Assembly: GCA_937906975.1 (NCBI GenBank)
Contig: CALCUN010000165.1
Coordinates: forward strand, 1 to 16,132
DNA length: 16,132 nt
Direction of reading: 5' to 3'
Source of the DNA: an uncultured Bacteroidales bacterium
GTDB lineage: Bacteria; Bacteroidota; Bacteroidia; Bacteroidales; P3
The notes below the pieces were generated by a model. It had not been told where the DNA came from, did no database searches, and saw nothing but the letters and a program-made list of their open reading frames with translations. This document shows, in pieces, positions 1 to 8,400 of this stretch (position 1 is its first letter; each line of letters opens with the position of its first letter). A program made the position numbers and the translations under genes.

Positions 1-208
1 TCCAGAAAACTGTTGTAGCAGCAGAAGTGATTGTGATACCTCTTTCTTGTTCTTGAGCCATCCAGTCCATTGTTGCTGCTCCGTCGTGAGTTTCCCCTAT
101 TTTATGGCTCTTTCCTGTAAAATACAAAATACGCTCAGTAGTTGTTGTCTTACCAGCGTCGATGTGAGCCATAATACCTATGTTTCTAGTTAGCTTTAAA
201 TCTGCCAT
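1..208 (-). CDS. fusA: Elongation factor G, N-terminal fragment (cut by window edge)
   Basis: This is the first 69 codons of EF-G, the GTPase that drives ribosomal translocation. The translated start reads [20 protein letters not shown]. The P-loop AHIDAGKT lies at residues 14-21 and the switch I/G2 segment RGITI at 56-60, preceded by the typical [18 protein letters not shown] stretch. The gene runs leftwards out of the window, so the rest cannot be judged. The ATG (complement of 206-208) lies 6 bases after the rpsG stop, so the gene is almost certainly co-transcribed with rpsL and rpsG, the classical str order. Identity is certain at the family level; EF-G paralogues cannot be fully excluded from 69 residues, but the location favours the ribosomal-operon copy. 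Confidence 0.96.
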   Translation of the reverse strand, partial: MADLKLTRNIGIMAHIDAGKTTTTERILYFTGKSHKIGETHDGAATMDWMAQEQERGITITSAATTVFW

Positions 209-214
209 ACTTTC

Positions 215-682
215 TTAGAATCTAAAATGTGAAAATGCCTTATTTGCTTCTGCCATTCTGTGAATATCTTCTTTCTTTTTGAAAGCAGCACCTTCTTCTT
301 TGTAAGCTGCTAAGATTTCAGAAGCCAAACGAATAGCCATTGTTTTTTCGTTACGTTTACGAGCAAATCCTATTAAGTTTTTCATACCCATAGATTGTTT
401 TCTTTCTGGGCGGATTTCAGAAGGGATTTGGAAAGTAGCACCTCCAACTCTTCTACTTCTAACCTCAACTTGAGGAGTAACGTTTGCTAATGCTTTTTTC
501 CAAACTTCTAATCCATTTTCATTTGAACGTTCAGTAACTATATCAATTGCTTCATAAAAAATATTATAAGCGATCATTTTCTTTCCTTTTAGCATGATGT
601 TGTTAACGAATTTTGTAACTAAAACATCATTAAACTTAGGATCTGGAAGAATTATCCTTTTCTTTGGTTTTGCTTTTCTCAT
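215..682 (-). CDS. rpsG: 30S ribosomal protein S7
   Basis: Primary 16S rRNA-binding protein that nucleates assembly of the 30S head and lines the E/P-site region. The 155-residue product has the usual S7 length. It contains the family landmarks [22 protein letters not shown] near the N-terminus, and [20 protein letters not shown] in the middle, where the conserved basic beta-hairpin binds rRNA. It ends in [15 protein letters not shown]. It starts 31 bases after the rpsL stop and ends 6 bases before fusA, so it is the middle gene of the str operon. No Shine-Dalgarno sequence is seen before the ATG, as is usual in Bacteroidota. Nothing is unusual. Confidence 0.98.
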   Translation of the reverse strand: MRKAKPKKRIILPDPKFNDVLVTKFVNNIMLKGKKMIAYNIFYEAIDIVTERSNENGLEVWKKALANVTPQVEVRSRRVGGATFQIPSEIRPERKQSMGMKNLIGFARKRNEKTMAIRLASEILAAYKEEGAAFKKKEDIHRMAEANKAFSHFRF

Positions 683-713
683 CTTTCCTTAAAGTGTAAA
701 TTTCCTCAATTAA

Positions 714-1097
714 CTATTTCTTTGCATCTTTTGGTCTCTTTGTACCATATTTTGAACGTCTTTGTTTTCTACCATCAACACCAGCAGTATCCAAAGCTCC
801 ACGAATGATGTGATATCTAACACCTGGTAAGTCCTTAACACGACCACCTCTAATCATTACGATAGAGTGTTCTTGTAAGTTATGACCTTCTCCTGGTATG
901 TAAGCATTCACTTCTTTACCATTAGTTAATTTTACTCTGGCAACTTTTCTCATCGCTGAGTTTGGCTTTTTAGGTGTAGTAGTGTACACTCTAGTACAAA
1001 CACCTCTACGTTGAGGGCAAGAGTCCAATGCAGGAGATTTACTCTTGTACTCCATTTTTGTACGTCCTTTACGGATTAATTGTTGAATTGTTGGCAT
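714..1097 (-). CDS. rpsL: 30S ribosomal protein S12
   Basis: Decoding-centre protein of the small subunit. The 127-residue product aligns residue for residue with E. coli S12 through the central region: [28 protein letters not shown] and [13 protein letters not shown]. The lysines that mutate to streptomycin resistance are wild type (Lys43 and Lys88 counting the initiator Met). Asp89 of the KDLPG loop, the site methylthiolated by RimO in many bacteria, is present. The tail [15 protein letters not shown] is basic. It is the first gene of the str cluster; a good promoter lies about 195 bases upstream (1292-1321). The ORF on the opposite strand at 1028-1231 is a shadow. Confidence 0.98.
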   Translation of the reverse strand: MPTIQQLIRKGRTKMEYKSKSPALDSCPQRRGVCTRVYTTTPKKPNSAMRKVARVKLTNGKEVNAYIPGEGHNLQEHSIVMIRGGRVKDLPGVRYHIIRGALDTAGVDGRKQRRSKYGTKRPKDAKK

Positions 1098-1291
1098 ATC
1101 GAAATATGTTCTTTTTCTTTTTTAATTATACTTTTTACTTTTTAACTAAAATTAAAAAAATTCAACGTTCAAAAAACCACAGCCAATTGGTCCTAAGAAT
1201 AATATCTCCAAAGACACGCAACCCCTCATAACTATCAGAATCAACCTGTTACGAAACGAGTCTATACAGAGACGCTAATTTTTTCAATATG
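1098..1291 (-). promoter_or_regulatory. Long leader of the str operon, possibly structured
   Basis: If transcription starts about 7 bases after the -7 box at 1292-1299, rpsL has a leader of roughly 190 nt, far longer than the other leaders inferred here. The part at about 1170-1280 is visibly richer in G and C than the A/T tracts on both sides. On the minus strand it holds a small hairpin (GUCU with AGAC, about 1257-1273) and a segment with CCAATTGG and ACCA...TGGT followed by six T (about 1165-1195). The latter could be a weak attenuator-like hairpin. Long leaders of ribosomal-protein operons often carry autoregulatory sites, but I recognise no known family. No tRNA or coding potential is seen. 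Confidence 0.35.
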
Positions 1292-1321
1292 CAAAATTAC
1301 AACTTTTTTTTCTAATACCAA
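1292..1321 (-). promoter_or_regulatory. Bacteroidota-type promoter of the rpsL-rpsG-fusA operon
   Basis: Read on the minus strand, a -7 element TAATTTTG (complement of 1292-1299) matches the Bacteroidota consensus TAnnTTTG. A TTG -33 element (complement of 1319-1321) lies exactly 19 bases upstream, within the accepted 19-21 base spacing. This is the best two-part promoter in the window. The start point is predicted near 1285. Confidence 0.7.
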
Positions 1322-1500
1322 GAAAATCAATGAAAAAATTTACGTTAAAGTTGATTTTTCAACAAAGAGAAGTTAAAAAGTAAAAAACATGTTTTTACAA
1401 ATTCAAAGAAAGAACAAATTAAATGAAATAAAAATTTAAAAAATATCTTTATTTATAGTTATATTATTTTTTTTATTATTATTTATATTATTATTCATGT
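1322..1500. other. Gene-free, extremely AT-rich spacer
   Basis: No gene is seen here. The stretch from about 1400 to 1498 is almost pure A and T, with runs such as tttttttattattatttatatt. A near-palindrome with arms GTAAAAA/TTTTTAC around ACATG lies at 1380-1398. The segment separates the str promoter from the repeat cluster at 1501-1570. It may act as a melting-prone spacer or simply be decayed DNA. Confidence 0.6.
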
Positions 1501-1570
1501 CTGTCATTTAAATTGACACCCCTCTGTCGTTTAAATTGACACCCCTTGTATGTTTAAATTGATACCCCCT
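1501..1570. repeat. Three tandem 23-24 bp repeats, possible insertion-sequence end remnant
   Basis: Three head-to-tail copies lie at 1501-1523, 1524-1546 and 1547-1570. The core TTTAAATTGAYACCCC is shared by all three. Copies 1 and 2 differ at a single base (CTGTCATTT against CTGTCGTTT); copy 3 is more diverged. Arrays of such short repeats containing TTGACACCCC-like cores are found at the ends of IS21-family elements, where the transposase binds multiple sites, but no istA or istB gene lies on either side. A solo end, a regulator-binding cluster or iterons are alternatives; no replication initiator gene is present. The repeats are certain, the meaning is not. Confidence 0.75.
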
Positions 1571-1573
1571 TTT

Positions 1574-1633
1574 GAAAAAATTAAAAAAAGCAAAGAAAAA
1601 AAATATTTTCTCTTTGCTTTTTTTAATTTTTTC
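1574..1633 (-). terminator. Long-armed rho-independent terminator after lolA
   Basis: Perfect 23 bp inverted arms at 1574-1596 and 1611-1633 enclose a 14-base loop, starting 14 bases after the lolA stop. The inner stem AAAGCAAAGA/TCTTTGCTTT is flanked by A- and T-tracts, so the hairpin can terminate transcripts from either side. It closes the transcription unit that begins with the gene at 5393. The A7-TAT-T4-C-type loop is the same as in the terminator at 10387-10454. Confidence 0.85.
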
Positions 1634-1647
1634 TTAGGATTTGTACT

Positions 1648-2295
1648 TTATCTTAAATCTATAATTTCTGCTTGTGGATAGATGTCTTGTGGGAAAGTAA
1701 AGTCTTTGGCTTGGGTTGGGTGATTGACTTTATATGATGTGAAATTGATTATGTAAGTATTGCCTTCTCTTACATAAAGTGTCATTTCTTTTATTCTATT
1801 TGTTGTTTTGTTACTAATGATTCTTATTTTAGAAATATTTGTGCTTTTCTTTGGCAATAGGTCTATCACATAATTTGTTTCTTCTTCTCTAATTAGTTTT
1901 GGACGGAAGTCTTTTGAGTAGGTTTTTATTAGGTTTGGAAAATTGAATAGGTTGTTTGTTTGTTCTATTACTGAGAGTTCTACTTCTGAGGTTTCTTTTA
2001 CAAAATGCCAAAGATTTGTTCCATCACAATAGTCTTCAAATATTGGTGTTTTTAATTGGAATTTTTCTCCATTAGATAATAGACTTCCTTTTAGAGTTTC
2101 GCTCTTCTTGTCTTTTGTCTTGATTGTCATAGTGTAGTTTATAAGCAAAGGAGAATCAGTAGAGATTTTCTTTGATACGCTCTCTATTATATTTTGTGCT
2201 TGCTTATCTACAACAACTCCGTTTACTATTTCTCTTTGTGCAAAGGAGATTGTAAAAAGGAATATGCAAAGAAGAAATGCTAAACTCTTTTTCAT
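1648..2295 (-). CDS. lolA: LolA-like periplasmic outer-membrane lipoprotein carrier
   Basis: The product is 215 residues with a clear signal peptide (MKKSLAFLLC...FAQ, cleavage probably after Ala19). The mature part consists of alternating beta-strand-like segments: an N-terminal helix with VDKQAQNIIESVSKKIS, LLINYTMTIKTKDKKSETLKGSLLSNGEKF, and the central IFEDYCDGTNLWHFVKETSEVEL. This matches the LolA half-barrel, which carries lipoproteins across the periplasm from the LolCDE complex. The start lies 5 bases after the ftsK stop; ftsK-lolA is also the gene order in E. coli, which strengthens the call. A C-terminal Tyr-Pro-Gln-Ala-Glu stretch is typical of the Bacteroidota versions. Family assignment is good; cargo specificity is unknown, and Bacteroidota generally lack a recognisable LolB. 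Confidence 0.8.
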   Translation of the reverse strand: MKKSLAFLLCIFLFTISFAQREIVNGVVVDKQAQNIIESVSKKISTDSPLLINYTMTIKTKDKKSETLKGSLLSNGEKFQLKTPIFEDYCDGTNLWHFVKETSEVELSVIEQTNNLFNFPNLIKTYSKDFRPKLIREEETNYVIDLLPKKSTNISKIRIISNKTTNRIKEMTLYVREGNTYIINFTSYKVNHPTQAKDFTFPQDIYPQAEIIDLR

Positions 2296-2300
2296 ATTGT

Positions 2301-4676
2301 TTATTTTAAGTATTCTTTTAAAATTTCATTTAACTCCACTTCGGTTTTTACCAAGACTTCTCTTGCTTTACTGCCTTCAAATGGTCCTACTATGCCTGCT
2401 GCTTCTAATTGATCTATGATTCGTCCTGCTCTATTGTAGCCTAAGGATAGTTTTCTTTGGATTAGAGATGTGCTTCCGTGTTGGTGCATTACCACAAGGC
2501 GTGCTGACTCTTCAAATTTAGGGTCAAGCTGTTTCATATCCACCTCTTTGCTTGGCTCAGATGTTTCATCTAAGTATTCAGGTAAAAGGAAGGTTTCGTC
2601 AAATCCTCTTTGTGAGCCTATATATTCCGACAACTCTTCTATTTCTTCTGTATCTATCAAAGCACATTGCAGACGTATCAAATCACTTCCAGCAGATATA
2701 AGCATATCTCCACGTCCTATGAGTTGTTCTGCCCCTGAGGTGTCAAGAATTGTTTTGCTATCAACCCTACTACTTACTTTGAAGGCAATTCTTGCAGGGA
2801 AGTTTGCTTTGATTGTACCTGTTATGATATTTACTGTTGGACGTTGTGTTGCGATTATTAGATGTATTCCGACAGCTCTCGCAAGTTGTGCAAGACGTGC
2901 AATAGGCATTTCTATTTCCTTGCCTGCTGTCATAATCAAATCAGCAAACTCATCTATAACTAATACAATATATGGTAGGTATCTATGACCTTCGGTTGGC
3001 AAAAGACGTCTTGAACAGAATTTAGCATTATATTCTGTTATCTTTTTACAACCTGCTATTTTTAAAAGGTCATAGCGTTGATCCATTTCAATACATAGAG
3101 AATTGAGTGTACGAACCACTTTCTTTACATCAGTAATAATAGCCTCTTCACTATCGGGTAGTTTTGCTAAATAGTGTCTTTCTATTTTAGAGTAAAGAGA
3201 TAGTTCCACTTTTTTAGGATCAACCATTACGAATTTCAAATCGCAAGGGTGTTTCTTAAAGAGTAGTGAAGATATGATAGCATTTAATCCTACTGACTTA
3301 CCTTGTCCTGTTGCTCCTGCCATAAGTAAGTGAGGCATTTTCGCAAGGTCAGCAACGTAAGGTTCGGAAGAAATTGTTTTCCCTATCGCAATAGGTAATT
3401 CATATTTTGTATCAACAAACTGAGGCGAAGTAAGCATAGTTTTCATTGATACAATTTGTGGATTAAAGTTAGGAACTTCTATACCGATTGTGCCTTTGCC
3501 CGGTATAGGAGCGATTATTCTTATACCCAAAGCAGAAAGGCTAAGGGCAATATCGTCTTCAAGATTTTTGATTTTGTTAATTCTTGTACCCGGTGCAGGA
3601 ACTATTTCGTAGAGTGTTACAGTTGGTCCGGGAGTTGCAGATATTTTTACAATATCTATTTTATAGTTTCTAAGAGTGTTTACAATTCTATCTTTATTTA
3701 ATAGTAATTCTTTCTCATCTATTACCTTGTTATTTTTTTCATAGTCAATCAAAATATCAACACTTGGTAATTTATATGAAGCTAATTCTAATTTTGGGTC
3801 GTATGGCGTATCTATTGTGTAATGTTCTTCTTGCTCTTCTTCAAATGCGTCTTCCTCTTCAAGAATTTGGTCTTCTAATTGAGAATCTGTTTGAATTTCA
3901 AATTCCACTTCCTCATTTTCTTCTTCCATCACAGGAGTTTGAGGAGCAATATCAAATTCTATTACAGCAGGTGTTGGCTCTTCTATTTTTTCTTCTACAA
4001 TAGGTTTTTCCTCTTGTAGCTTTGGAGCAATTTTCTTTTCCTTTAATGGCTTTTCATTTTGAACATCTGGAATACTTGCTTTTTGTATAGCATTTTTCAA
4101 CAACTTCCTTATAAGAGAGTATCTAACTCCAAAAAGAATCCTTGGGAAAGCGATAGTAAATGCCAAGTTAAACAAAGCAGCTCCAAAACCTCCTATTATT
4201 TTTACAAGCCAAAGATTAACAACTACGCCAACCACGCCAGCAAAAACATCTAAACTCGAACAACTTGAAGGAAAAACAACTACTAAAAAGCCAAAAAAGC
4301 AAGATGACCAAAGCATTATGACAAGTGTACAAACAACCCATCTAGCTATGTTTTGGATTTTTGCTTTAAACAGCCTTAATACTACAAAAGAAAAAAAGAT
4401 AAGAAAGCCAAAAGAGGCTATTCCAAAAGTTTTATTAACAAAAAAATTAGCAACTCTTGCACCCAATCGTCCACACCAATTGTTTAAATCAAGATTTTCG
4501 TTGCTAAACCAAGTAAAATAAAAGGAGACAAAGGATACAAAACAGAAAACCGTAAAGATAGCAAGTAAAACGGCTACTATTTTCGGAAAACGCTCACTTT
4601 TTATAAAGGTTGAAAGTGAAGTTTTCTTAGAACTATTTTTTGTTTTCTTTGTTTTTTTATCCTTTGTCTTTCGCAT
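2301..4676 (-). CDS. ftsK: DNA translocase FtsK/SpoIIIE family
   Basis: Septum-anchored hexameric DNA pump that clears chromosomes from the closing septum and activates XerCD at dif. The 791-residue product has a lysine-rich N-terminus and about four membrane segments between residues 33 and 180. An acidic, low-complexity linker follows (about 205-290), then the alpha/beta motor with Walker A GATGQGKS at 454-461 and Walker B VLVIDEFADL at 571-580, and the conserved ATQRP at 609-613. The C-terminal winged-helix gamma domain (about 725-780, RKLSLGYNRAGRIIDQLEAAGIVG) reads the polar DNA motifs. It lies 21 bases after the secreted protein gene upstream and 5 bases before lolA, with no terminator between, so the three are probably one operon. 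All key residues are intact. Confidence 0.97.
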   Translation of the reverse strand: MRKTKDKKTKKTKNSSKKTSLSTFIKSERFPKIVAVLLAIFTVFCFVSFVSFYFTWFSNENLDLNNWCGRLGARVANFFVNKTFGIASFGFLIFFSFVVLRLFKAKIQNIARWVVCTLVIMLWSSCFFGFLVVVFPSSCSSLDVFAGVVGVVVNLWLVKIIGGFGAALFNLAFTIAFPRILFGVRYSLIRKLLKNAIQKASIPDVQNEKPLKEKKIAPKLQEEKPIVEEKIEEPTPAVIEFDIAPQTPVMEEENEEVEFEIQTDSQLEDQILEEEDAFEEEQEEHYTIDTPYDPKLELASYKLPSVDILIDYEKNNKVIDEKELLLNKDRIVNTLRNYKIDIVKISATPGPTVTLYEIVPAPGTRINKIKNLEDDIALSLSALGIRIIAPIPGKGTIGIEVPNFNPQIVSMKTMLTSPQFVDTKYELPIAIGKTISSEPYVADLAKMPHLLMAGATGQGKSVGLNAIISSLLFKKHPCDLKFVMVDPKKVELSLYSKIERHYLAKLPDSEEAIITDVKKVVRTLNSLCIEMDQRYDLLKIAGCKKITEYNAKFCSRRLLPTEGHRYLPYIVLVIDEFADLIMTAGKEIEMPIARLAQLARAVGIHLIIATQRPTVNIITGTIKANFPARIAFKVSSRVDSKTILDTSGAEQLIGRGDMLISAGSDLIRLQCALIDTEEIEELSEYIGSQRGFDETFLLPEYLDETSEPSKEVDMKQLDPKFEESARLVVMHQHGSTSLIQRKLSLGYNRAGRIIDQLEAAGIVGPFEGSKAREVLVKTEVELNEILKEYLK

Positions 4677-4697
4677 TATTTATTTAAGTCTTATTTA

Positions 4698-5393
4698 TTA
4701 AAAATCTTCTTCTGCTCCTGCTCCGCCACCCATTGCTTCTTGAAGAATTTGTATCTTTTCTTGGAATTCTTCCATAGTTAATTCTTCATATCCTGTTTCT
4801 AACAATAGGTCAGTCTTTTTAACCTTTCCGTCAATTACCTCAACAGCAGTGAATGTGCAAGAAAGAGTTTCTGCATATTGAACAGTGTATTCAAAAGGCA
4901 TTGCTTGTAGGCCTGGATAGTTTGTCATATCAAGAGAAGGGCCTAAATCCTTACAAGCCCAGAAAGTTTCAGTTTCTTCAACGCCTTCTGCGTTTTTGTA
5001 AGTTGCAGTAACTTCGTGAGCAGTCTTTCCTGCCATTTCTTTTGTCTTACCTGTGAAGTTGTAAGTTACAGCAGTAAAAGTTGAATCTGGCATTTTTTCT
5101 CTTATATACCATTTTCCACCAACTTCTTCCAATGGAATTTGAGAAAAATCAAACATAAGAGTTACATTTTTCTTTTGAGCGTCAGTTATAACCACAGCAC
5201 CCATTGTCATATCCATGTATTTGGTTTTTTCTTCAAATACTTTAACTTCATATTCTGAAGGTATTCCTTGAGGAACATCGCCAGTCCAAGTTAATTGATA
5301 TTTGATTGTTCCAGCCCATTTGCCTTGTTGAGCTTGCAAACTAAATGTGAATGCACTAACTAAAAGTGCGAACAAAAAAATGTGTTTTTTCAT
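4698..5393 (-). CDS. Secreted protein of unknown function, beta-rich, DUF4412/GLPGLI-like
   Basis: The product is 231 residues with a signal peptide (MKKHIFLFALLVSAFTFSLQA, cleavage probably after Ala21). The mature protein is a series of beta-strand-like segments beginning WAGTIKYQLTWTGD, with a KYMDMTMGAVVITDAQKKNVTLMFDF stretch, a central KWYIREKM and an AGKTAHEVTATYKN segment. This is the general pattern of DUF4412/GLPGLI and LolA-fold periplasmic proteins; I do not recognise a precise family. One cysteine (WACKDLG) remains after processing. The tail is a glutamate-rich helix followed by GGGAGAEEDF. It heads the ftsK-lolA unit and has a -7 box 35 bases upstream, so a role in the envelope alongside lipoprotein transport is a reasonable guess, no more. 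Confidence 0.75.
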   Translation of the reverse strand: MKKHIFLFALLVSAFTFSLQAQQGKWAGTIKYQLTWTGDVPQGIPSEYEVKVFEEKTKYMDMTMGAVVITDAQKKNVTLMFDFSQIPLEEVGGKWYIREKMPDSTFTAVTYNFTGKTKEMAGKTAHEVTATYKNAEGVEETETFWACKDLGPSLDMTNYPGLQAMPFEYTVQYAETLSCTFTAVEVIDGKVKKTDLLLETGYEELTMEEFQEKIQILQEAMGGGAGAEEDF

Positions 5394-5427
5394 ACTTACT
5401 AATTTTTAAAATTTCAATTCTAATCTG

Positions 5428-5435
5428 CAAAAATA
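5428..5435 (-). promoter_or_regulatory. -7 promoter element for the secreted protein-ftsK-lolA unit
   Basis: The minus strand reads TATTTTTG, a full match to TAnnTTTG. It lies 35 bases upstream of the ATG, predicting a leader of about 28 nt. No TTG is found at the -33 distance, so this is a one-element match in AT-rich DNA. Confidence 0.45.
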
Positions 5436-5462
5436 CAAATTTTCTCTTAGAAATAATATTTT

Positions 5463-8400
5463 TTAATGTTTTTTAGAAATTGTATCTTTTAGCAACATCA
5501 AACGATTTACTACATTTACCTCACTTACTCCCGAATCAAAATCTAACGAAAGCAAGCTTAAATTAGGATAAAGTTGCTTTATTTTATTTTCAACTCCCTT
5601 ACTTATTATATGATTTGCGATACAGCCAAAAGGTTGTAAACTAATAACTCCGTCAGCCTTGTTTTTAGCAAGAGAAACTATTTCAGCTGGCAACGCCCAA
5701 CCCTCTCCGAATTGTGCAACCAAAGGAATTACATTCTTAACATCATCAGCCAATTCATAAATATCTTCCAATGGAGAATAATATCTAAATTTCGACATTA
5801 TTGAGTTAAATCTTGATATTTCCGATTTAACAATCTTGTAAATAAACTTCATAATAGGATTCGGAATGCTTGAAGTGTCTAAATAATTTTCAAGTTTTGC
5901 ATCTCTATTTACGAAGAATTGAGTCATAAATGGCGTTAATGTCGGCGGAATTACCTCTATTTTTTGACTCATCAGCCAAGAAATTATATTTTGATTAGCA
6001 AATGGGTGGAATTTCAAGAAGATTTCCCCTACTATACCTACCTTTTTTCTTTCTATGTATTCGCTTGGCAATAATGAATTAAACTCTTTTACTGCTTCTT
6101 TAAGCAAAGCAATCAAAGCTTTTCTGTCTTTTTTCAACACAATAGGCTTTGCTCTTTCTAAGTATTGATTTTTCAATTCCAAAGCTAAGTTTGGATTTTC
6201 TATTCTCACCGCAGTAGAATGATATATCTTTGAAAGACAATCTCCAAACAACATTGCATCAAACGCAATCACTATTATAGATTTATAATCTAACTTAAAC
6301 CCTGGTTGATTTGTATGAACATTGCTTGACATTGTTGCTGAAATAACAGGAACTTGCGAAAAGCCTGCATCAACAAGTGCTTTGCGTATAACAGCATAGT
6401 AATTTGATGCTCTACATTGCCCTCCTGTTTGAGTAATTCCAACAGCGGTTTTACTCAAATCATATTTTCCAGAAGAAAGTGCCTTAATCATATCTCCTAC
6501 AATAAGAGTTGCAGGATAGCAAACCTCGTTATTAGAATACTGCAAGCCTAAATCCGCAGATTTTTGGTCGCTTAACGGCAACACCTCTAACTTATAACCA
6601 CTCAAAGCAAAGACCTCTGGTAATAAAGGAGAAGCATAATCGGTAAAAAATGGAGCAAGAATTGTTCTTTCCTTATCCTCTGTATCGAATATCTTTGTAT
6701 CAACAAATGCTTCCACCGTTTTAGTATTTACAGTCTTTTGTTTCAAACTTTCCAAAAGGCTTCTTATTCTCAAACGCATCGAGCCTACATTATTTATATC
6801 ATCAACCTTTATTATAGTACAAGACTTATTATGACGTTTCAAAAGATGTGTGATTTCATCTAAAAGAAAAGCATCAGGACCACAGCCAAAAGAAGTAATT
6901 TGAGCATAATTCACCTCATCATTTTGCGTAGTTACCCATTTAGCAGCCTTAACTATTCTATTCATATAAGTCCATTGCGAAAGCATATAAGTATCCTGCA
7001 TATCAAAATCATTATCCACTCTCACAATGTCATCACTTATAACACAAGCACCAAGAGAAGAAATAATATCACTTAATTTGTGTTGAATTAAAGAATCAGT
7101 ATGATATGGTCTTGCTGCCAATAAAATTATTGGTTGCTTGTTTGCCTTTGCTTTTTCAAAGTATTCTTTCGTTTTATTTTGCAAATCAATTTCATATTGA
7201 TGCTGTGCTTGCAGTGCCTTTTCAAATGCTTTTTTTAATTGTGCTTTTGAGTATTTAAAACTCTTAACTTCGTTAGATAAAGTCTTAAAATAAATTTCAC
7301 AATTCTTAAAAAGAAGATTTTTATTCTTAAAAGTAAAAACAGGATTGTCTATTTTAATATCTGTATTGTCATAAACAGATAATTGACTCTTTATTAAAAC
7401 ACTATAAGACGAAACAATAGGACAATTATATGAGTTTGCTACATTTTCGCTTTCCTTTTTCTCAAAAACAACGTATGGAAAGAAAATATGTTTCAGCCCT
7501 TTCGCAACAAGATTATCTATATGTGAATGAACCAACTTAGCAGGGAAACAAATGTTTTCGCTCATTACTTGTTTCAAACCTTTCTCATAATTAGAGTAAG
7601 TCGATAAATCACTAAGCACAAGCTCTATATCAAATTCAGAAAACAAAGCCTCCCAAAAAGGAAAATCCTCAAACATATTCAAAACCCTTGGAACGCCCAA
7701 TCGATATTTAGGGTTAGAGAGTTTTTTGCTTTCAAATACTCTTTCTAACTTATAAGTGTAGATATTATCTCCTTTTTCTTCTTCGGCTTTTGAAGAGAAT
7801 ATTTTCTCACACTTATTGCCTGAATGATATGTTTTATTGTTTTCAAAAGTATATTTAGTAACAAGGCATTGATTTTCGCAACCCTTACAATTTATTTCCT
7901 TAGAAGTAAAATCTGAAACCTTGCTTGTGAAAGTTGTTTTCAAAGAATTGTTATCATAATTCTCCTTCGCATGAATTGCACAGCCGTAAGCACCCATTAG
8001 TTCTGGTGTTTGACTACGATAGACCTTAACTCCAATCATATTTTCCAAGGCTTTCACTATGCTATCATTACGCATTGTTCCACCTTGAACAACAATATTT
8101 TTTCCAATATCAAGAGAGTTAAGTTTTAAGACTTTATATAAACAGTTTTTTACAACAGAATAAGCCAATCCTGCTGAAATATCTGCCACGCTTGCACCTT
8201 CTCGCAAAGATTGTTTTACCTTTGAGTTCATAAAGACAGTGCAACGTGTTCCTAAGTCGCAAGGATTTTTAGCCAAACATGCAATTTGTGCAAACTCTGC
8301 AACAGGATAAGAAAGCGAATTAGCAAAATTCTCAATGAAAGAACCGCAACCAGAAGAGCAAGCCTCGTTTAACTCTATTTTATTTAAGACTCCGTCTTCA

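Noticed and set aside
714..1097. Streptomycin-resistance substitutions in S12
   Set aside because: Lys43 and Lys88 (counting Met) are both present as in the sensitive wild type.
1028..1231. 67-codon plus-strand ORF
   Set aside because: It overlaps the rpsL start and leader on the opposite strand, with homopolymer-like composition; no support as a gene.
1098..1291. tRNA gene in the rpsL leader
   Set aside because: No cloverleaf, no GTTCRANNC T-loop and no anticodon arm could be found on either strand.
1501..1570. CRISPR array
   Set aside because: The three repeats are directly abutting without unique spacers and no cas genes are in the window.
2470..2988. 172-codon plus-strand ORF inside ftsK
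   Set aside because: Antisense shadow of the highly conserved FtsK motor domain; its sequence has no domain-like pattern.
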